64,000 bases of DNA from JBMNCR01 sp049366695 (lineage in GTDB: Bacteria; Bacillota; Clostridia; Eubacteriales; Alkalibacteraceae): the NCBI GenBank assembly GCA_049366695.1, contig JBMNCR010000089.1, positions 1 to 64,000 of the forward strand. Direction: 5' to 3'. How positions within the stretch are numbered: the stretch's first letter is position 1; each line of letters starts with the position of its first letter. Shown here one piece after another: positions 39,517 through 49,081 of this stretch. The translations under genes were made by a program, and so were the position numbers. A model generated the notes under the pieces. It did no database searches, was not told the DNA's origin, and saw nothing but the letters and a program-made list of their open reading frames with translations.

Positions 39517-40317
39517 ATGAAATATAAACTATTGGCAGTAGATATTGATGGAACATTACTTAATAGTAAGGGGAAACTTACTAAAGAAACAAAAAAAATA
39601 ATTATTAAGGCAATACAAAATAATGTTGTATTTGTTATAAGTACTGGAAGACCTATACAAGGTGTAGAAAGTTTAATTGATGAAATAGGGTTTGATTTAC
39701 CTTTCATTACATATAATGGGGCCATGGTAGTTAAAGGAAAAAGTCGAGAAGTTTTATATGAAAAGAATTTGTCTAGACAGGATGCGCAGGAAGTGTATAA
39801 TTATGGTGAAAAATATAATACAACTATGATTATTTGGGCAAAGAATAAATTATATGTAAATGTGATAAATGAAAAATCTAGAGAATATAGTAAATTAGCT
39901 TCAACAGATTTAATAAAAATTAATAGACTTAAAGAGATAGAAGATGATATTACTAAAATCTTATGGTATGATGATCATTCAATATTAGAGAACTATCAAA
40001 ATGAATTAAAAGTTTTATTAAATAATAATATAAAAAATCATTTCTCGAGACCTTATTTTTTGGAATTTGTAGATTCTAATGCTACTAAGGCTATTGCTAT
40101 TGAGAAATTATGTGATTATTTTTCAATTAGTATCAATGAAACGATAGCCATAGGGGATGGATATAATGATTTATCTATGATAAAAGTAGCTGGTTTAGGA
40201 GTTGCAATGGAAAATGCTCCACAAGAAATAAAAGACGCTGCAAAATATATAACAACATCATGTGATAAAGAAGGAGTAGCAAATGTAATAAAGAAATTTA
40301 TTTTGGAGGATATGTAA
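39517..40317 (+). CDS. Cof-type HAD-superfamily hydrolase
   Basis: The product is 266 residues. HAD motif I is LAVDIDGTLLN (about 5-15), motif II STGRP (about 46-50), and motif IV IGDGYNDLSMIKVAG (about 211-225), with a large alpha/beta cap between. This fits Cof/YbjI-type sugar-phosphate or FMN phosphatases. ATG at 39517 after TGGAGG is preferred to a longer frame overlapping uvrC. The hprK gene begins immediately after the stop, so the genes are co-translated. The physiological substrate is unknown. Confidence 0.9.
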   Translation: MKYKLLAVDIDGTLLNSKGKLTKETKKIIIKAIQNNVVFVISTGRPIQGVESLIDEIGFDLPFITYNGAMVVKGKSREVLYEKNLSRQDAQEVYNYGEKYNTTMIIWAKNKLYVNVINEKSREYSKLASTDLIKINRLKEIEDDITKILWYDDHSILENYQNELKVLLNNNIKNHFSRPYFLEFVDSNATKAIAIEKLCDYFSISINETIAIGDGYNDLSMIKVAGLGVAMENAPQEIKDAAKYITTSCDKEGVANVIKKFILEDM

Positions 40318-41232
40318 ATGCAAATTAGTATTAAAGAATTTTGTACAGATTTAAATCTAGAAATACTGCATGATGGTGATGAAGAGCATATTAGTATTAC
40401 AAATAGTAATATTAATAGACCAGGATTACAACTTTATGGTTTTTACGAACATTTTGATTATGATAGAGTTCAAATAATTGGTAAAGTGGAATATAGTTAT
40501 CTCGATCATCTTTCATTGGAAGATAAACATAAAAAAATAGATAAGTTTTTCACATATTCTTTTCCTTGTTTAATTATTGCTTGGGGATTAGAAGTAGATG
40601 AATATATGTTGGAATTGGCAAAAAAACATAAAAAAATATTATTGAGAACCAAAAGACAAACTTCTAAAATCATATATAAAACTATGAACTATTTAGATGA
40701 ATACTTAGCACCTATTATATCAATTCATGGAGTTTTGGTAGAAGTTTTTGGTGTTGGGGTATTGATAACCGGAACTAGCGGAGTGGGAAAAAGTGAAACT
40801 GCTCTTGAATTAGTAAAAAGAGGGCATCGCTTAATATCTGATGATGTTGTAGAAATTAAAAGGATAAGCGATATTCATTTGATTGGTACAGCTCCAGAAC
40901 TATTAAAACAATATATGGAAATAAGGGGTATAGGCATAATAGATGTAAGGACCCTTTATGGAATAGGAGCTGTTAAAGAATCCGTGGAGCTAGATATGTG
41001 TATTAATCTAAAGAAATGGGTACCTGGAGAGTATTATGATAGACTCGGTCTAGAAAATGAGTATATAGATATTTTAGAATTAAAAATTCCTAAAGTTAAT
41101 ATTCCAGTGTCTTCTGGAAGAAATCTAGCTATTATTATTGAAACAGCAGCAAAAAATAATAGACAAAAAGTGATGGGTATCAATTCTGCAAAAGAATTTT
41201 GTGACAAAATTTATAAAGCGACAAATAATTAA
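40318..41232 (+). CDS. hprK: HPr kinase/phosphorylase
   Basis: The product is 304 residues. The P-loop is GTSGVGKS (about 152-159), and the family signatures HRLISDDVVEIKR and MEIRGIGIIDVRTLYG are complete. It phosphorylates HPr on Ser46 and reverses the reaction, linking carbon status to catabolite repression. It abuts the HAD gene stop and lies 15 bp ahead of the PHP gene. Placement next to uvrC and small metabolic genes is common in Clostridia. Confidence 0.96.
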   Translation: MQISIKEFCTDLNLEILHDGDEEHISITNSNINRPGLQLYGFYEHFDYDRVQIIGKVEYSYLDHLSLEDKHKKIDKFFTYSFPCLIIAWGLEVDEYMLELAKKHKKILLRTKRQTSKIIYKTMNYLDEYLAPIISIHGVLVEVFGVGVLITGTSGVGKSETALELVKRGHRLISDDVVEIKRISDIHLIGTAPELLKQYMEIRGIGIIDVRTLYGIGAVKESVELDMCINLKKWVPGEYYDRLGLENEYIDILELKIPKVNIPVSSGRNLAIIIETAAKNNRQKVMGINSAKEFCDKIYKATNN

Positions 41233-41247
41233 ATTGGAGTGAGTATA

Positions 41248-42003
41248 TTGGAAATAGTATTAGATACACATATTCATACTATTGCGTGCAATCATGCATA
41301 TAGTACTATTAAGGAAATTGTAGATGAAGCAAAAAAAAAGGATTTAGAACTTGTGTGTATAACAGAACATGGGCCAAAAATGCCAGGAGGTCCACATAAG
41401 TATTTTTTTGCTAATATTAAAGTAATACCTCCGGAAATAGAAGGGGTAAAAGTATTAAAGGGAATAGAGTCAAATATACTTAGTGTTGACGGTGATATTG
41501 ATTTGCCAAGTGAGTATGAAGACCGAATGGAAATAATACTAGCAGGTTTGCATAGTATGTGTTTAAGTCCTGGTTCAAAAAAAGAAAATACGAGGGCAGT
41601 AATAAATACTATGAAGAAAGAAATTGTAGATATTATCGTTCATCTTGGAAATCCTGTATATGAACTTGACTACGATGAAATAATAAAAGCTGCTATAGAC
41701 ACTAAAACTTTTATTGAAATAAATAATAGTTCTTTCGTGCACACTCGAAAAGGAAGTCATCCAAACTGTTTAAAAATTGCACAAAAATGTATGAAATTAA
41801 ATGTGCCAGTTACATTAGGTAGTGATGCTCATTTTGCTTCTGATATAGGTGTATATACAGAGGCATTAAAAATGCTTAAGAGTATAGATTTTCCTCAAGA
41901 ATTAATAATTAATACTAAAGTCGATACGTTATTAAACTATTTAAAAGGCAAAGGCAGAAAAATCTTATTAGATCCAAGAAAAAATATAAAAGGAGAAGAA
42001 TAA
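41248..42003 (+). CDS. PHP-domain phosphoesterase (YcdX family)
   Basis: The product is 251 residues. The PHP metal-binding signatures are DTHIHT (about 5-10), TEHGPKM (about 41), an internal HLGNP and SDAHF near residue 191. It is a zinc- or manganese-dependent phosphatase of the YcdX type, substrate unknown. TTG at 41248 after GGAGTGAG is used because the earlier in-frame GTG overlaps the ribosome site. The cyclophilin gene starts 1 bp after its stop. Confidence 0.88.
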   Translation: MEIVLDTHIHTIACNHAYSTIKEIVDEAKKKDLELVCITEHGPKMPGGPHKYFFANIKVIPPEIEGVKVLKGIESNILSVDGDIDLPSEYEDRMEIILAGLHSMCLSPGSKKENTRAVINTMKKEIVDIIVHLGNPVYELDYDEIIKAAIDTKTFIEINNSSFVHTRKGSHPNCLKIAQKCMKLNVPVTLGSDAHFASDIGVYTEALKMLKSIDFPQELIINTKVDTLLNYLKGKGRKILLDPRKNIKGEE

Positions 42004-42004
42004 A

Positions 42005-42529
42005 ATGAATAAAAACCCAAAAGTTACTATTAAATTGGAAAATGGAGAATTTATAGAGTTAGAGTTGTATCCTGATATTGCTCCTAATACTGTAAATAAT
42101 TTTATTTCGTTAGCAAACAAGAAATTTTATGATGGTTTGGTATTTCATAGAATAATCAAAAGCTTTATGATTCAGGGAGGGTGTCCTAATGGGTCTGGTT
42201 CTGGAGGTCCAGGATATTCAATCAAAGGAGAATTTAGCCAAAACGGTTTTAAAAATGATTTAAAACATTTAAAAGGAGTCATATCTATGGCAAGAACTAT
42301 GGATCCAGATACAGCAGGGTCACAGTTCTTTATTATGCATGAAAATTCTCCTCATTTGGATGGACAATATGCGGCATTTGGTAAAGTGATACAAGGTATC
42401 GATGTAATAGATAAGATTGCTGAGTGTAAGACTAACTTTAATGACAAACCCAAAGATGATATAATAATTGAAGAAGTAATTGTAGATACATTTGGGGTAG
42501 ATTACCCTGAACCTAAAAAGATTAGCTAA
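42005..42529 (+). CDS. Peptidyl-prolyl cis-trans isomerase, cyclophilin type
   Basis: The product is 174 residues, a complete cyclophilin fold without signal peptide. Catalytic and binding residues appear in FHRIIKSFMIQGG (Arg and Phe), SMARTMDPDTAGSQFFI and LDGQYAAFGKVIQG. It acts in the cytoplasm on prolyl bonds. The ribosome site AAAGGAG lies within the end of the PHP gene, showing tight coupling. Confidence 0.95.
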   Translation: MNKNPKVTIKLENGEFIELELYPDIAPNTVNNFISLANKKFYDGLVFHRIIKSFMIQGGCPNGSGSGGPGYSIKGEFSQNGFKNDLKHLKGVISMARTMDPDTAGSQFFIMHENSPHLDGQYAAFGKVIQGIDVIDKIAECKTNFNDKPKDDIIIEEVIVDTFGVDYPEPKKIS

Positions 42530-42556
42530 ATTAGATTAATAATTAGGGGGATGTAT

Positions 42557-43429
42557 ATGAGTAGTATTAAAATAATAACTGATAGTGCAAGTGATTTACC
42601 AAAAGACATTATAGAAGAATATGACATAGATGTATTGCCTTTGTTAGTAATTGAGGGAGAGAAGGAATACAGAGATTATGAAACTCTTATGCCACAAGAA
42701 CTTTTTAAAAAAATGAAAGAAGGAGTTTCCTTCACTACATCACAAGTAGCAACTAGTGATTATTATAGGAAATTTGAAAAATATATTATAGACGGTAGAG
42801 AGTGCATTTACATTGCGTTTTCATCCAATTTATCCGGTTGTTATCAGGGTTCATTACTTGCACTAGAACAATTAAAAGAAAAATATTCTGATGATAAGGT
42901 GAAGATACATGTATATGATACTAAATGTGCTTCGCTAGGTTTTGGATTAGTGGTATTAAAAGCTGCAAAAATGGCTAAGGAAGAGAAAGAGTTAAAAGAA
43001 ATATTAAAGGCTGTTGAGTTTTACTCGAAAAACATGGAACATATCTTTACAGTATTTGATCTGGATTATTTACATAGAGGGGGAAGGCTTAAAAAAAGTG
43101 CAGCAGTTATTGGAAATCTTCTAAATTTATATCCTATTTTAAATGTGGAAGATGGAAATTTACATGTAATAGAAACCGTAAGAGGTAGAAAGAAACATTA
43201 TAAGAAAATAATTAATTTTATTGAGAATAGAGGAATTGATCTAGAAAACCAAACAATAGGTATTGTTTATGGAGATGATGCTGAAATTGTAGTAGAAATT
43301 AAAAATTTTTTTAAAGAGAAGTATAATACTGAAAACTTTATTACAAGAGAAGTTGGATCTGTTATAGGAGCACATACAGGTCCTGAAATGTACTCAATAT
43401 TTTTTTTAAAGGCTAAAGATCCATTTTAG
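42557..43429 (+). CDS. DegV family fatty-acid-binding protein
   Basis: The product is 290 residues. The N-terminal IITDSASDLPKD and FTTSQVAT segments, SSNLSGCYQGS and the C-terminal VGSVIGAHTGPEM are DegV hallmarks. DegV proteins bind a fatty acid and can present it to the FakA kinase. ATG at 42557 gives the better spacing to AGGGGG than ATG 42551. It is the last gene of the uvrC run; a terminator follows. A second, divergent DegV lies at 45162. Confidence 0.94.
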   Translation: MSSIKIITDSASDLPKDIIEEYDIDVLPLLVIEGEKEYRDYETLMPQELFKKMKEGVSFTTSQVATSDYYRKFEKYIIDGRECIYIAFSSNLSGCYQGSLLALEQLKEKYSDDKVKIHVYDTKCASLGFGLVVLKAAKMAKEEKELKEILKAVEFYSKNMEHIFTVFDLDYLHRGGRLKKSAAVIGNLLNLYPILNVEDGNLHVIETVRGRKKHYKKIINFIENRGIDLENQTIGIVYGDDAEIVVEIKNFFKEKYNTENFITREVGSVIGAHTGPEMYSIFFLKAKDPF

Positions 43430-43514
43430 AAGAAGAAAAAGGAATGAATTTAGGTTTCAAGATGATATCATTATTAGCATATGATCATATATTAAGCTTA
43501 TTAATCAAATATAA

Positions 43515-43540
43515 AAAATTCTAGGTTATCCTAGAATTTT
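43515..43540. terminator. Bidirectional terminator between degV and pgi
   Basis: A perfect 11-bp stem AAAATTCTAGG/CCTAGAATTTT has a TTAT loop and a T-run on both strands. It serves the convergent degV-like and pgi genes. Confidence 0.87.
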
Positions 43541-43688
43541 TTATTGAGAATGAAAGCTAACTTCACTAGTCTTTTCTACTGAAATTTTCACGAAAATATC
43601 CAGATAGATTTTTTTATTAGCAATCCAGTATGCCAACAAAAGCAACATAGTCACTTTTTTATTTTAAACTATTAATATTAAATAAGTA

Positions 43689-45029
43689 TTATTTTGGTCT
43701 CTTTAGAAGATTATTACTTATCTCTTCAAAACCTGGTTTCCCTAATAAACCAAACATATTTTTCTTATAGGATTCTACCCCTGGTTGGTTAAAAGGGTTT
43801 ACTCCTAATAAATAACCACTTAATGCGCAGGACATTTCAAAAAAGTAAATTAATTTACCAATAGAATAAGCACTAATACTGGGAAGATTAATAATTAAAT
43901 TAGGAACATCTCCATCTATATGTGCATATAAAGTACCTAAAAGAGCTTGTTTATTTACGTAATTCATTCCTTTCCCTTTAAGATAATTTAACCCATCTAA
44001 GTCATATTCATCATAAGGTATTGTTAAGTCTATATCCATGTTTTCAACATTTATTATGGTTTCAAAAATATTTCGTTTACCTTCTTGAATAATTTGACCT
44101 AATGAATGTAAGTCGGTTGAAAAATTAACTGAAGCAGGGAAAATACCTTTTCCATCTTTTCCGTCACTCTCTCCAAATAATTGTTTCCACCATTCGGATA
44201 AATAATTCAATGATGGTTCGTAGTTTACAAGTATTTCAATATCTTTTGCCTTATTATATAATATATTTCTTACAGCAGCATATTGATAACAAGGGTTTTT
44301 GCTAATATCTTTTGAAGCATATTCTTTACAACCATCTTTGGCACCTAATATAAACTCGTCAATATTAATACCCGATACGGCAATAGGTAATAAACCGACT
44401 GGAGTGTGTACTGAATATCTTCCGCCGACATTATTTGGGATGACAAAACTAGTATAACCTTGTTCATCAGCCATTTTTTTGAGAGCTCCTTTATTAGCAT
44501 CGGTTGTTACGTATATTCTCTCAGCTGCTTTTTCTTTTCCATATTTTTTTTCAACAATTTCTTTAAAAAATCTGAAAGCTATTGCAGGCTCAGTAGTTGT
44601 GCCAGATTTAGAAATGATATTAATACTTAATTCCTTATCTTTAGTAATATCTATCAGATGTTTTAAATAAGTAGAACTGATATTTTGTCCTGCAAAATAT
44701 ATTTTAGGATATTGTCTACTTTTATTGTCTAATTCATTATAAAAAGTATGAGTAAGGGAGCTTATTACAGACTTAGAGCCAAGATAGGACCCTCCTATTC
44801 CTATAACTATAAGTATGTCAGAATCTTCTTGAATCTTTAGAGCAGCTTTCTTTACTTGTTCTAATAAAGTATTATTAATGCTATTTGGATAGTCTATCCA
44901 ACCAGTATATTCATTTCCTATTCCTTTTCTATTATTTAATGTATCGTGGATAGAAAAAAGTTGTGGATATAGATTTGTAATTTCTTGTTCTTTAATAAAA
45001 GAATTTGAATAATCAAATAAAATTGACAT
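43689..45029 (-). CDS. pgi: Glucose-6-phosphate isomerase
   Basis: The product is 446 residues, the short Firmicute form. Signatures include GIGGSYLGSK (about 74-83), SKSGTTTEPAIAFR, VGGRYSVHTPVGLLP, DLHSLGQ and NQPGVESYK near the C terminus. It interconverts glucose-6-phosphate and fructose-6-phosphate in glycolysis. ATG at 45029 is preferred over TTG at 45032; GGAGGAAA precedes it. It is monocistronic. Confidence 0.97.
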   Translation of the reverse strand: MSILFDYSNSFIKEQEITNLYPQLFSIHDTLNNRKGIGNEYTGWIDYPNSINNTLLEQVKKAALKIQEDSDILIVIGIGGSYLGSKSVISSLTHTFYNELDNKSRQYPKIYFAGQNISSTYLKHLIDITKDKELSINIISKSGTTTEPAIAFRFFKEIVEKKYGKEKAAERIYVTTDANKGALKKMADEQGYTSFVIPNNVGGRYSVHTPVGLLPIAVSGINIDEFILGAKDGCKEYASKDISKNPCYQYAAVRNILYNKAKDIEILVNYEPSLNYLSEWWKQLFGESDGKDGKGIFPASVNFSTDLHSLGQIIQEGKRNIFETIINVENMDIDLTIPYDEYDLDGLNYLKGKGMNYVNKQALLGTLYAHIDGDVPNLIINLPSISAYSIGKLIYFFEMSCALSGYLLGVNPFNQPGVESYKKNMFGLLGKPGFEEISNNLLKRPK

Positions 45030-45161
45030 CAATTTCCTCCTTTGCTACTATTATTTATTTATAATACCCTTATTATAACAAAATAATAGTATTATTAAAG
45101 TATAATCTCTTTATATAAGAATCATAATATGATAATATTACACTATGCAAGGAGGGTAAAT

Positions 45162-45998
45162 ATGAATTATAATATTGTAGTAGGAAGTAGCTGTGATTTT
45201 GATGAGAATTATGGTCAAGAAATAAATTATTCAAAAGTACCATTTACTATAACTATTGATGATGAAAACCTAGTTGACGATGAAACACTTACTGGAAAAA
45301 CATTAGTTGCTAAGATGAAGGATTCTATAAATGCTATAAAAACAGCGTGTCCCTCTCCAAATGATTTTTTGCAAAAATATAAAGAAGCAGAGAATATTTT
45401 TGTAGTAACTATTTCTTCAAAATTAAGTGGTACATATAATAGTGCAGTAACTGCTAAGAATATGTATCTAGAACAATTTGAAGATAAAGTTATTCATGTT
45501 TTTGATTCTTTAAGTGCTGCTATAGGGGAAACAATGATAGTTATTAAAATAAAGGAATTAATTGATGATAATAATTCAGTTAAAGAAATTGTGGAACATG
45601 TAGATAATTATATAAATGAATTAAAGACTATTTTCGTATTAGAAAATCTAGATAATCTTATAAAGAATGGAAGAATGAATAGACTAAAAGGAAAATTTGC
45701 TCAGTTTCTTCATATAAAACCAATATTATCTGATGATGGTAGTGGTGAAATAAAGATGTTAGATAAATCTAGAGGGACAAAAAGTGCGCTAAAAAAACTT
45801 GTTGACAATATTGAGATTCAAGGAGTAGTACACGAAAACAAAAAAATTGGTATTGTGCACTGCAATGCCCCTGAAAAAGCAAAATACGTAAAAAAATTGA
45901 TAGAAGAAAGATATGTTTTTAAAGAAATTATTATTGCTGAAGCAAATGGGCTAAGCGCAGTATATGCTGATGATGGTGGGATAATTGTAGCTTATTAA
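45162..45998 (+). CDS. DegV family protein (second paralogue)
   Basis: The product is 278 residues, a clear DegV fold with VGSSCDFDENYG in place of TDSxxDLP, the TISSKLSGTYNSA loop and a KNGRMNRLKGKFA segment. The C-terminal EANGLSAVYADDGGIIVAY replaces the usual GPGxxGLxY end. The weaker motifs suggest a different lipid or role from the paralogue at 42557. ATG at 45162 follows GGAGGG. A terminator follows 55 bp downstream. Confidence 0.9.
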   Translation: MNYNIVVGSSCDFDENYGQEINYSKVPFTITIDDENLVDDETLTGKTLVAKMKDSINAIKTACPSPNDFLQKYKEAENIFVVTISSKLSGTYNSAVTAKNMYLEQFEDKVIHVFDSLSAAIGETMIVIKIKELIDDNNSVKEIVEHVDNYINELKTIFVLENLDNLIKNGRMNRLKGKFAQFLHIKPILSDDGSGEIKMLDKSRGTKSALKKLVDNIEIQGVVHENKKIGIVHCNAPEKAKYVKKLIEERYVFKEIIIAEANGLSAVYADDGGIIVAY

Positions 45999-46053
45999 TA
46001 CAAATATAATTGTTTTAGTTATAAAGAAACATTAAAAATTATAAGTAAAATTG

Positions 46054-46077
46054 AAACTTCTAGAATACTAGAAGTTT
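46054..46077 (+). terminator. Rho-independent terminator of second degV-like gene
   Basis: AAACTTCTAG/CTAGAAGTTT forms a perfect 10-bp stem with an AATA loop, then TTT. Confidence 0.85.
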
Positions 46078-46199
46078 TTTAGTGAAAAGGAATATAACTT
46101 ATAGGATTACTTTTTAATGTTCTTCTAATATAATTTAAAGAGTAAGTTAATTTATTTAAAATACAATTAAATAAATTAAAAGTCTTTGGAGGCATGGTT

Positions 46200-46868
46200 A
46201 TGAAAATTACTTTAGAGCAAGTTGAAGCTCTACGAAAAAAAATCTATTGTGATTATCAAACAGCAGAAAAAGCACTGAGAAAATCAAAAGGGAAAATCGA
46301 TGATGCTGTCTTATATTTGAAAAAGAAAAAGAATAGTAGATCAAAGAAAGCTTTTATAGAAATTGAACTGATATTGAACAAAATTTTGAGCTATAATTTA
46401 ATAGTTTATAAAAATGAAAAAATATTGTTTAATTTTCCTATATTTTTAATCGTATTAGTGATTTGGGTTTTGAATATACCATTCCCAGCTTTATTTGTAA
46501 TATTGATTTCTGTAATTTTATGTGATTATAACTTTGAGATAATCAATAAGCTAGAAGACGATACTTTTAGTTTTAAAAAGTATATGAAACGAAAAGATAA
46601 TAACTATTATAAGAAATCAAATAGTGATGAAGAACAAAAAAATTATGAAGAAGAAATTAATGATAATAAAGAGAACTCTATATACAATGAAAAAAATAAT
46701 TCTAGTATAAATATTAATAGGAATTTTGGAGAAACACAAATTAAGAATGAAGATAGGTTTGTTGATGAAGATTCAAAAAATATTATGGAGCAAGAATTAT
46801 TTACTGATAGTAAAAAAATTAAATATGACGACGATGATGATGGTTTTAATGAAATTATAATCGAATAA
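46200..46868 (+). CDS. UBA-like/DUF4342-type membrane protein with acidic tail
   Basis: The product is 222 residues. An N-terminal UBA-like helical bundle (about 1-45; ITLEQVEALRKKIYCDYQTAEKALRKS, DDAVLYLKKK) resembles the start of DUF4342 proteins. Two hydrophobic helices follow (about 80-120), then about 100 residues rich in Asn, Glu, Asp and Lys, including an acidic DDDDD run. ATG at 46200 is chosen for ribosome-site spacing over ATG 46194. It lies 17 bp ahead of a two-component system and is probably co-transcribed with it. Role is unknown. Confidence 0.7.
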   Translation: MKITLEQVEALRKKIYCDYQTAEKALRKSKGKIDDAVLYLKKKKNSRSKKAFIEIELILNKILSYNLIVYKNEKILFNFPIFLIVLVIWVLNIPFPALFVILISVILCDYNFEIINKLEDDTFSFKKYMKRKDNNYYKKSNSDEEQKNYEEEINDNKENSIYNEKNNSSININRNFGETQIKNEDRFVDEDSKNIMEQELFTDSKKIKYDDDDDGFNEIIIE

Positions 46869-46885
46869 TTTTAGGAGGTTTTTCT

Positions 46886-47566
46886 ATGTCAAGAATACTT
46901 GTTGTTGAAGATGAATCAAAAATAGCTAGGTTTCTTCAATTGGAATTAGAGCATGAAGGCTATCTTGTAGATTTATCATATGATGGAAGAGATGGATACG
47001 AAAAAGGAAAGTCAATAGATTATGATATTATAATACTTGATATTATGATCCCTTTATTAAGTGGTATGGAAGTATGTAGACGGTTGAGACAAGAGGGGAT
47101 ACATACTCCAATAATTATGTTAACAGCTAAAGATGATATCTCTGACAAGGTTATGGGATTAGATATTGGGGCTGATGATTATATGACAAAACCTTTTGCA
47201 ATAGAAGAATTATTAGCTAGAATTAGAGTAAGTTTGAAAAGGAAAAAAGAAAAGTTGTCAGATGCAAATATATTAACAATTGGAAAACTAGTTTTAGATA
47301 AAGATCAATATATAGTAATTTATGATGGACAGCAAATAGAGTTGACAAAAAAAGAATTTGAACTATTGGAATATCTAATGGAAAACAAAAATATTGTACT
47401 TACAAGAGATAAAATTATTGAAAAAGTATGGGGATATGATTATATGGGAGAAACAAATATTACGGATGTATACATTCGTTACTTAAGAAGTAAGATAGAT
47501 CAAAAATTTGAAGTTGATTTAATTAAAACTATTAGAGGGGTCGGATATCAAATAAAAGATGAATAA
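46886..47566 (+). CDS. OmpR/PhoB-family response regulator
   Basis: The product is 226 residues. The receiver domain (1-120) has acidic pocket VVEDE, phosphorylatable Asp in IIILDIMIP (about 53) and KPF, followed by a winged-helix DNA-binding domain (about 130-225; LTKKEFELLEYL, GYDYMGETNITDVYIRYLRSKI, IRGVGYQI). It overlaps the kinase gene by 8 bp. Targets are unknown, but the upstream membrane protein is in the same unit. The start follows AGGAGG. Confidence 0.95.
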   Translation: MSRILVVEDESKIARFLQLELEHEGYLVDLSYDGRDGYEKGKSIDYDIIILDIMIPLLSGMEVCRRLRQEGIHTPIIMLTAKDDISDKVMGLDIGADDYMTKPFAIEELLARIRVSLKRKKEKLSDANILTIGKLVLDKDQYIVIYDGQQIELTKKEFELLEYLMENKNIVLTRDKIIEKVWGYDYMGETNITDVYIRYLRSKIDQKFEVDLIKTIRGVGYQIKDE

Positions 47567-49031
47567 GATTATTAAAAGTCTAGTAGAAAGCATCAGAGCA
47601 GCATCTATGAAAATAATAAATTTTTTTAATTTACCTTTCGCATTAGTTAGTAATATTAGTACAATACTTAAATTCTCTATAAAAACGAAAATTAGTTTTA
47701 ACTATATAGTACTCTACTCATGGTCATTTATTATTTCGTTAGTTATTGTATTATTAGGTTATTTTTATTACAATTCATATCAGATATCAAATAATAGTTT
47801 TAGTTATTTTGAAGAAATTCAAGATATGATAAGTAATATTGAGAGAAGTGATCAATTCAAAAATGAAGTAAAAGAATTTGCAATTGATAAAGAAGTAGAG
47901 ATATCAATTTTAAGTAGTTCAAAAGAAATCATTGTAGTTACTAGTGATAGTTATGCTATTTCTAGTTATAATGATATAAAAGAATCTAATAAATTCTTTA
48001 GTGAATTTCCAGAATTTAGTTTAATTAAGTATAAAATTTTTCCAAAAACATACACTTTCTCAAATTATGATATAACTTTTTTTTATGATATTTCTGAATA
48101 TATAATTAATATAATACTTATTGGTTCATTGATGATAATAGCATATTTTTTGGGATTGATGATTATTTGGATATTCGGAAGTATGAAAATAAGGAGAGTA
48201 CTAAAACCAATAACTGAAATAACAAAATCTGCTCAAAATATAAAAGCAGAAAATCTTGATATTAGAATTGATGTTGGAGAAGCAAAATATGAGTTGAAAG
48301 ATTTAGCTTTAACAATTAATGATATGATTGATAGAATTGAAGATAGTTACGTTAAACAACAGAGGTTTGTATCAGATGTTTCTCATGAACTAAGAACACC
48401 GATTTCCGTCATAAATGGTTATGCAAATATGTTGGATAGATGGGGAAAAGAAAACCCAAAAGTATTACAAGAATCAATCGATGCTCTTAAAAATGAAGCT
48501 AGTAATATGGGAGATTTAGTGGAAAAATTATTATTTTTAGCGCGACATGATAAAGAAACTTTAAAATATGAAATGGCTGATATAAATCTTAGTGAAATAG
48601 TTGAAGAAACCATAAAAGAAACAGAAATGATAGATGATAGTCATGTAATAAAAAGGAAAATAGAAGAATCCCTATTTGTTTTTGGAGATTATAATAGAAT
48701 AAAACAAGTAATTAGAATATTTATGGATAATGCTCTAAAGTATACTCCAGAATTATCAAGCATATTTGTTAATTCATATAAAGAAAAAGACATGGCAATT
48801 ATTGAAATTAGAGATTCAGGTATAGGTATATCAAAAGAGGATTTAGGTAACATATTTGATAGATTTTATAGAGCGGACGAATCTAGAACTAAAAAAACGG
48901 GAGGACATGGGTTAGGACTTAGTATTGCAAAAATAATAATACTACATCATGGTGGTAAGATAAAGGTTAGAAGTAAGTTTGGTTATGGTACTGAATTTAA
49001 GATTTATTTTCCGTCAAATAATGCACTATAA
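47559..49031 (+). CDS. HAMP-domain sensor histidine kinase
   Basis: The product is 490 residues. Two transmembrane helices (about 45-70 and 183-212) bound an extracytoplasmic sensor of about 110 residues. Then come a HAMP domain, HisKA with FVSDVSHELRTPISVINGYA (His about 277) and an HATPase with N box MDNALKYT, G1 IRDSGIGIS, the F box and GGHGLGLSIAK. Layout and order match the ArlS/CssS-like group. The cue is unknown. The last codons lie inside the downstream terminator stem. Confidence 0.94.
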   Translation: MNKIIKSLVESIRAASMKIINFFNLPFALVSNISTILKFSIKTKISFNYIVLYSWSFIISLVIVLLGYFYYNSYQISNNSFSYFEEIQDMISNIERSDQFKNEVKEFAIDKEVEISILSSSKEIIVVTSDSYAISSYNDIKESNKFFSEFPEFSLIKYKIFPKTYTFSNYDITFFYDISEYIINIILIGSLMIIAYFLGLMIIWIFGSMKIRRVLKPITEITKSAQNIKAENLDIRIDVGEAKYELKDLALTINDMIDRIEDSYVKQQRFVSDVSHELRTPISVINGYANMLDRWGKENPKVLQESIDALKNEASNMGDLVEKLLFLARHDKETLKYEMADINLSEIVEETIKETEMIDDSHVIKRKIEESLFVFGDYNRIKQVIRIFMDNALKYTPELSSIFVNSYKEKDMAIIEIRDSGIGISKEDLGNIFDRFYRADESRTKKTGGHGLGLSIAKIIILHHGGKIKVRSKFGYGTEFKIYFPSNNAL

Positions 49032-49061
49032 GAGATTGATATATAATTTCTTATAGTGTAT
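49021..49061 (+). terminator. Rho-independent terminator overlapping the kinase stop codon
   Basis: ATGCACTATAAGA pairs with TCTTATAGTGTAT (13 pairs, one G-U), followed by TTATTTT. The 5' arm includes the final codons and TAA of the kinase gene. Confidence 0.8.
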
Positions 49062-49081
49062 TTATTTTAAATTTATATATG

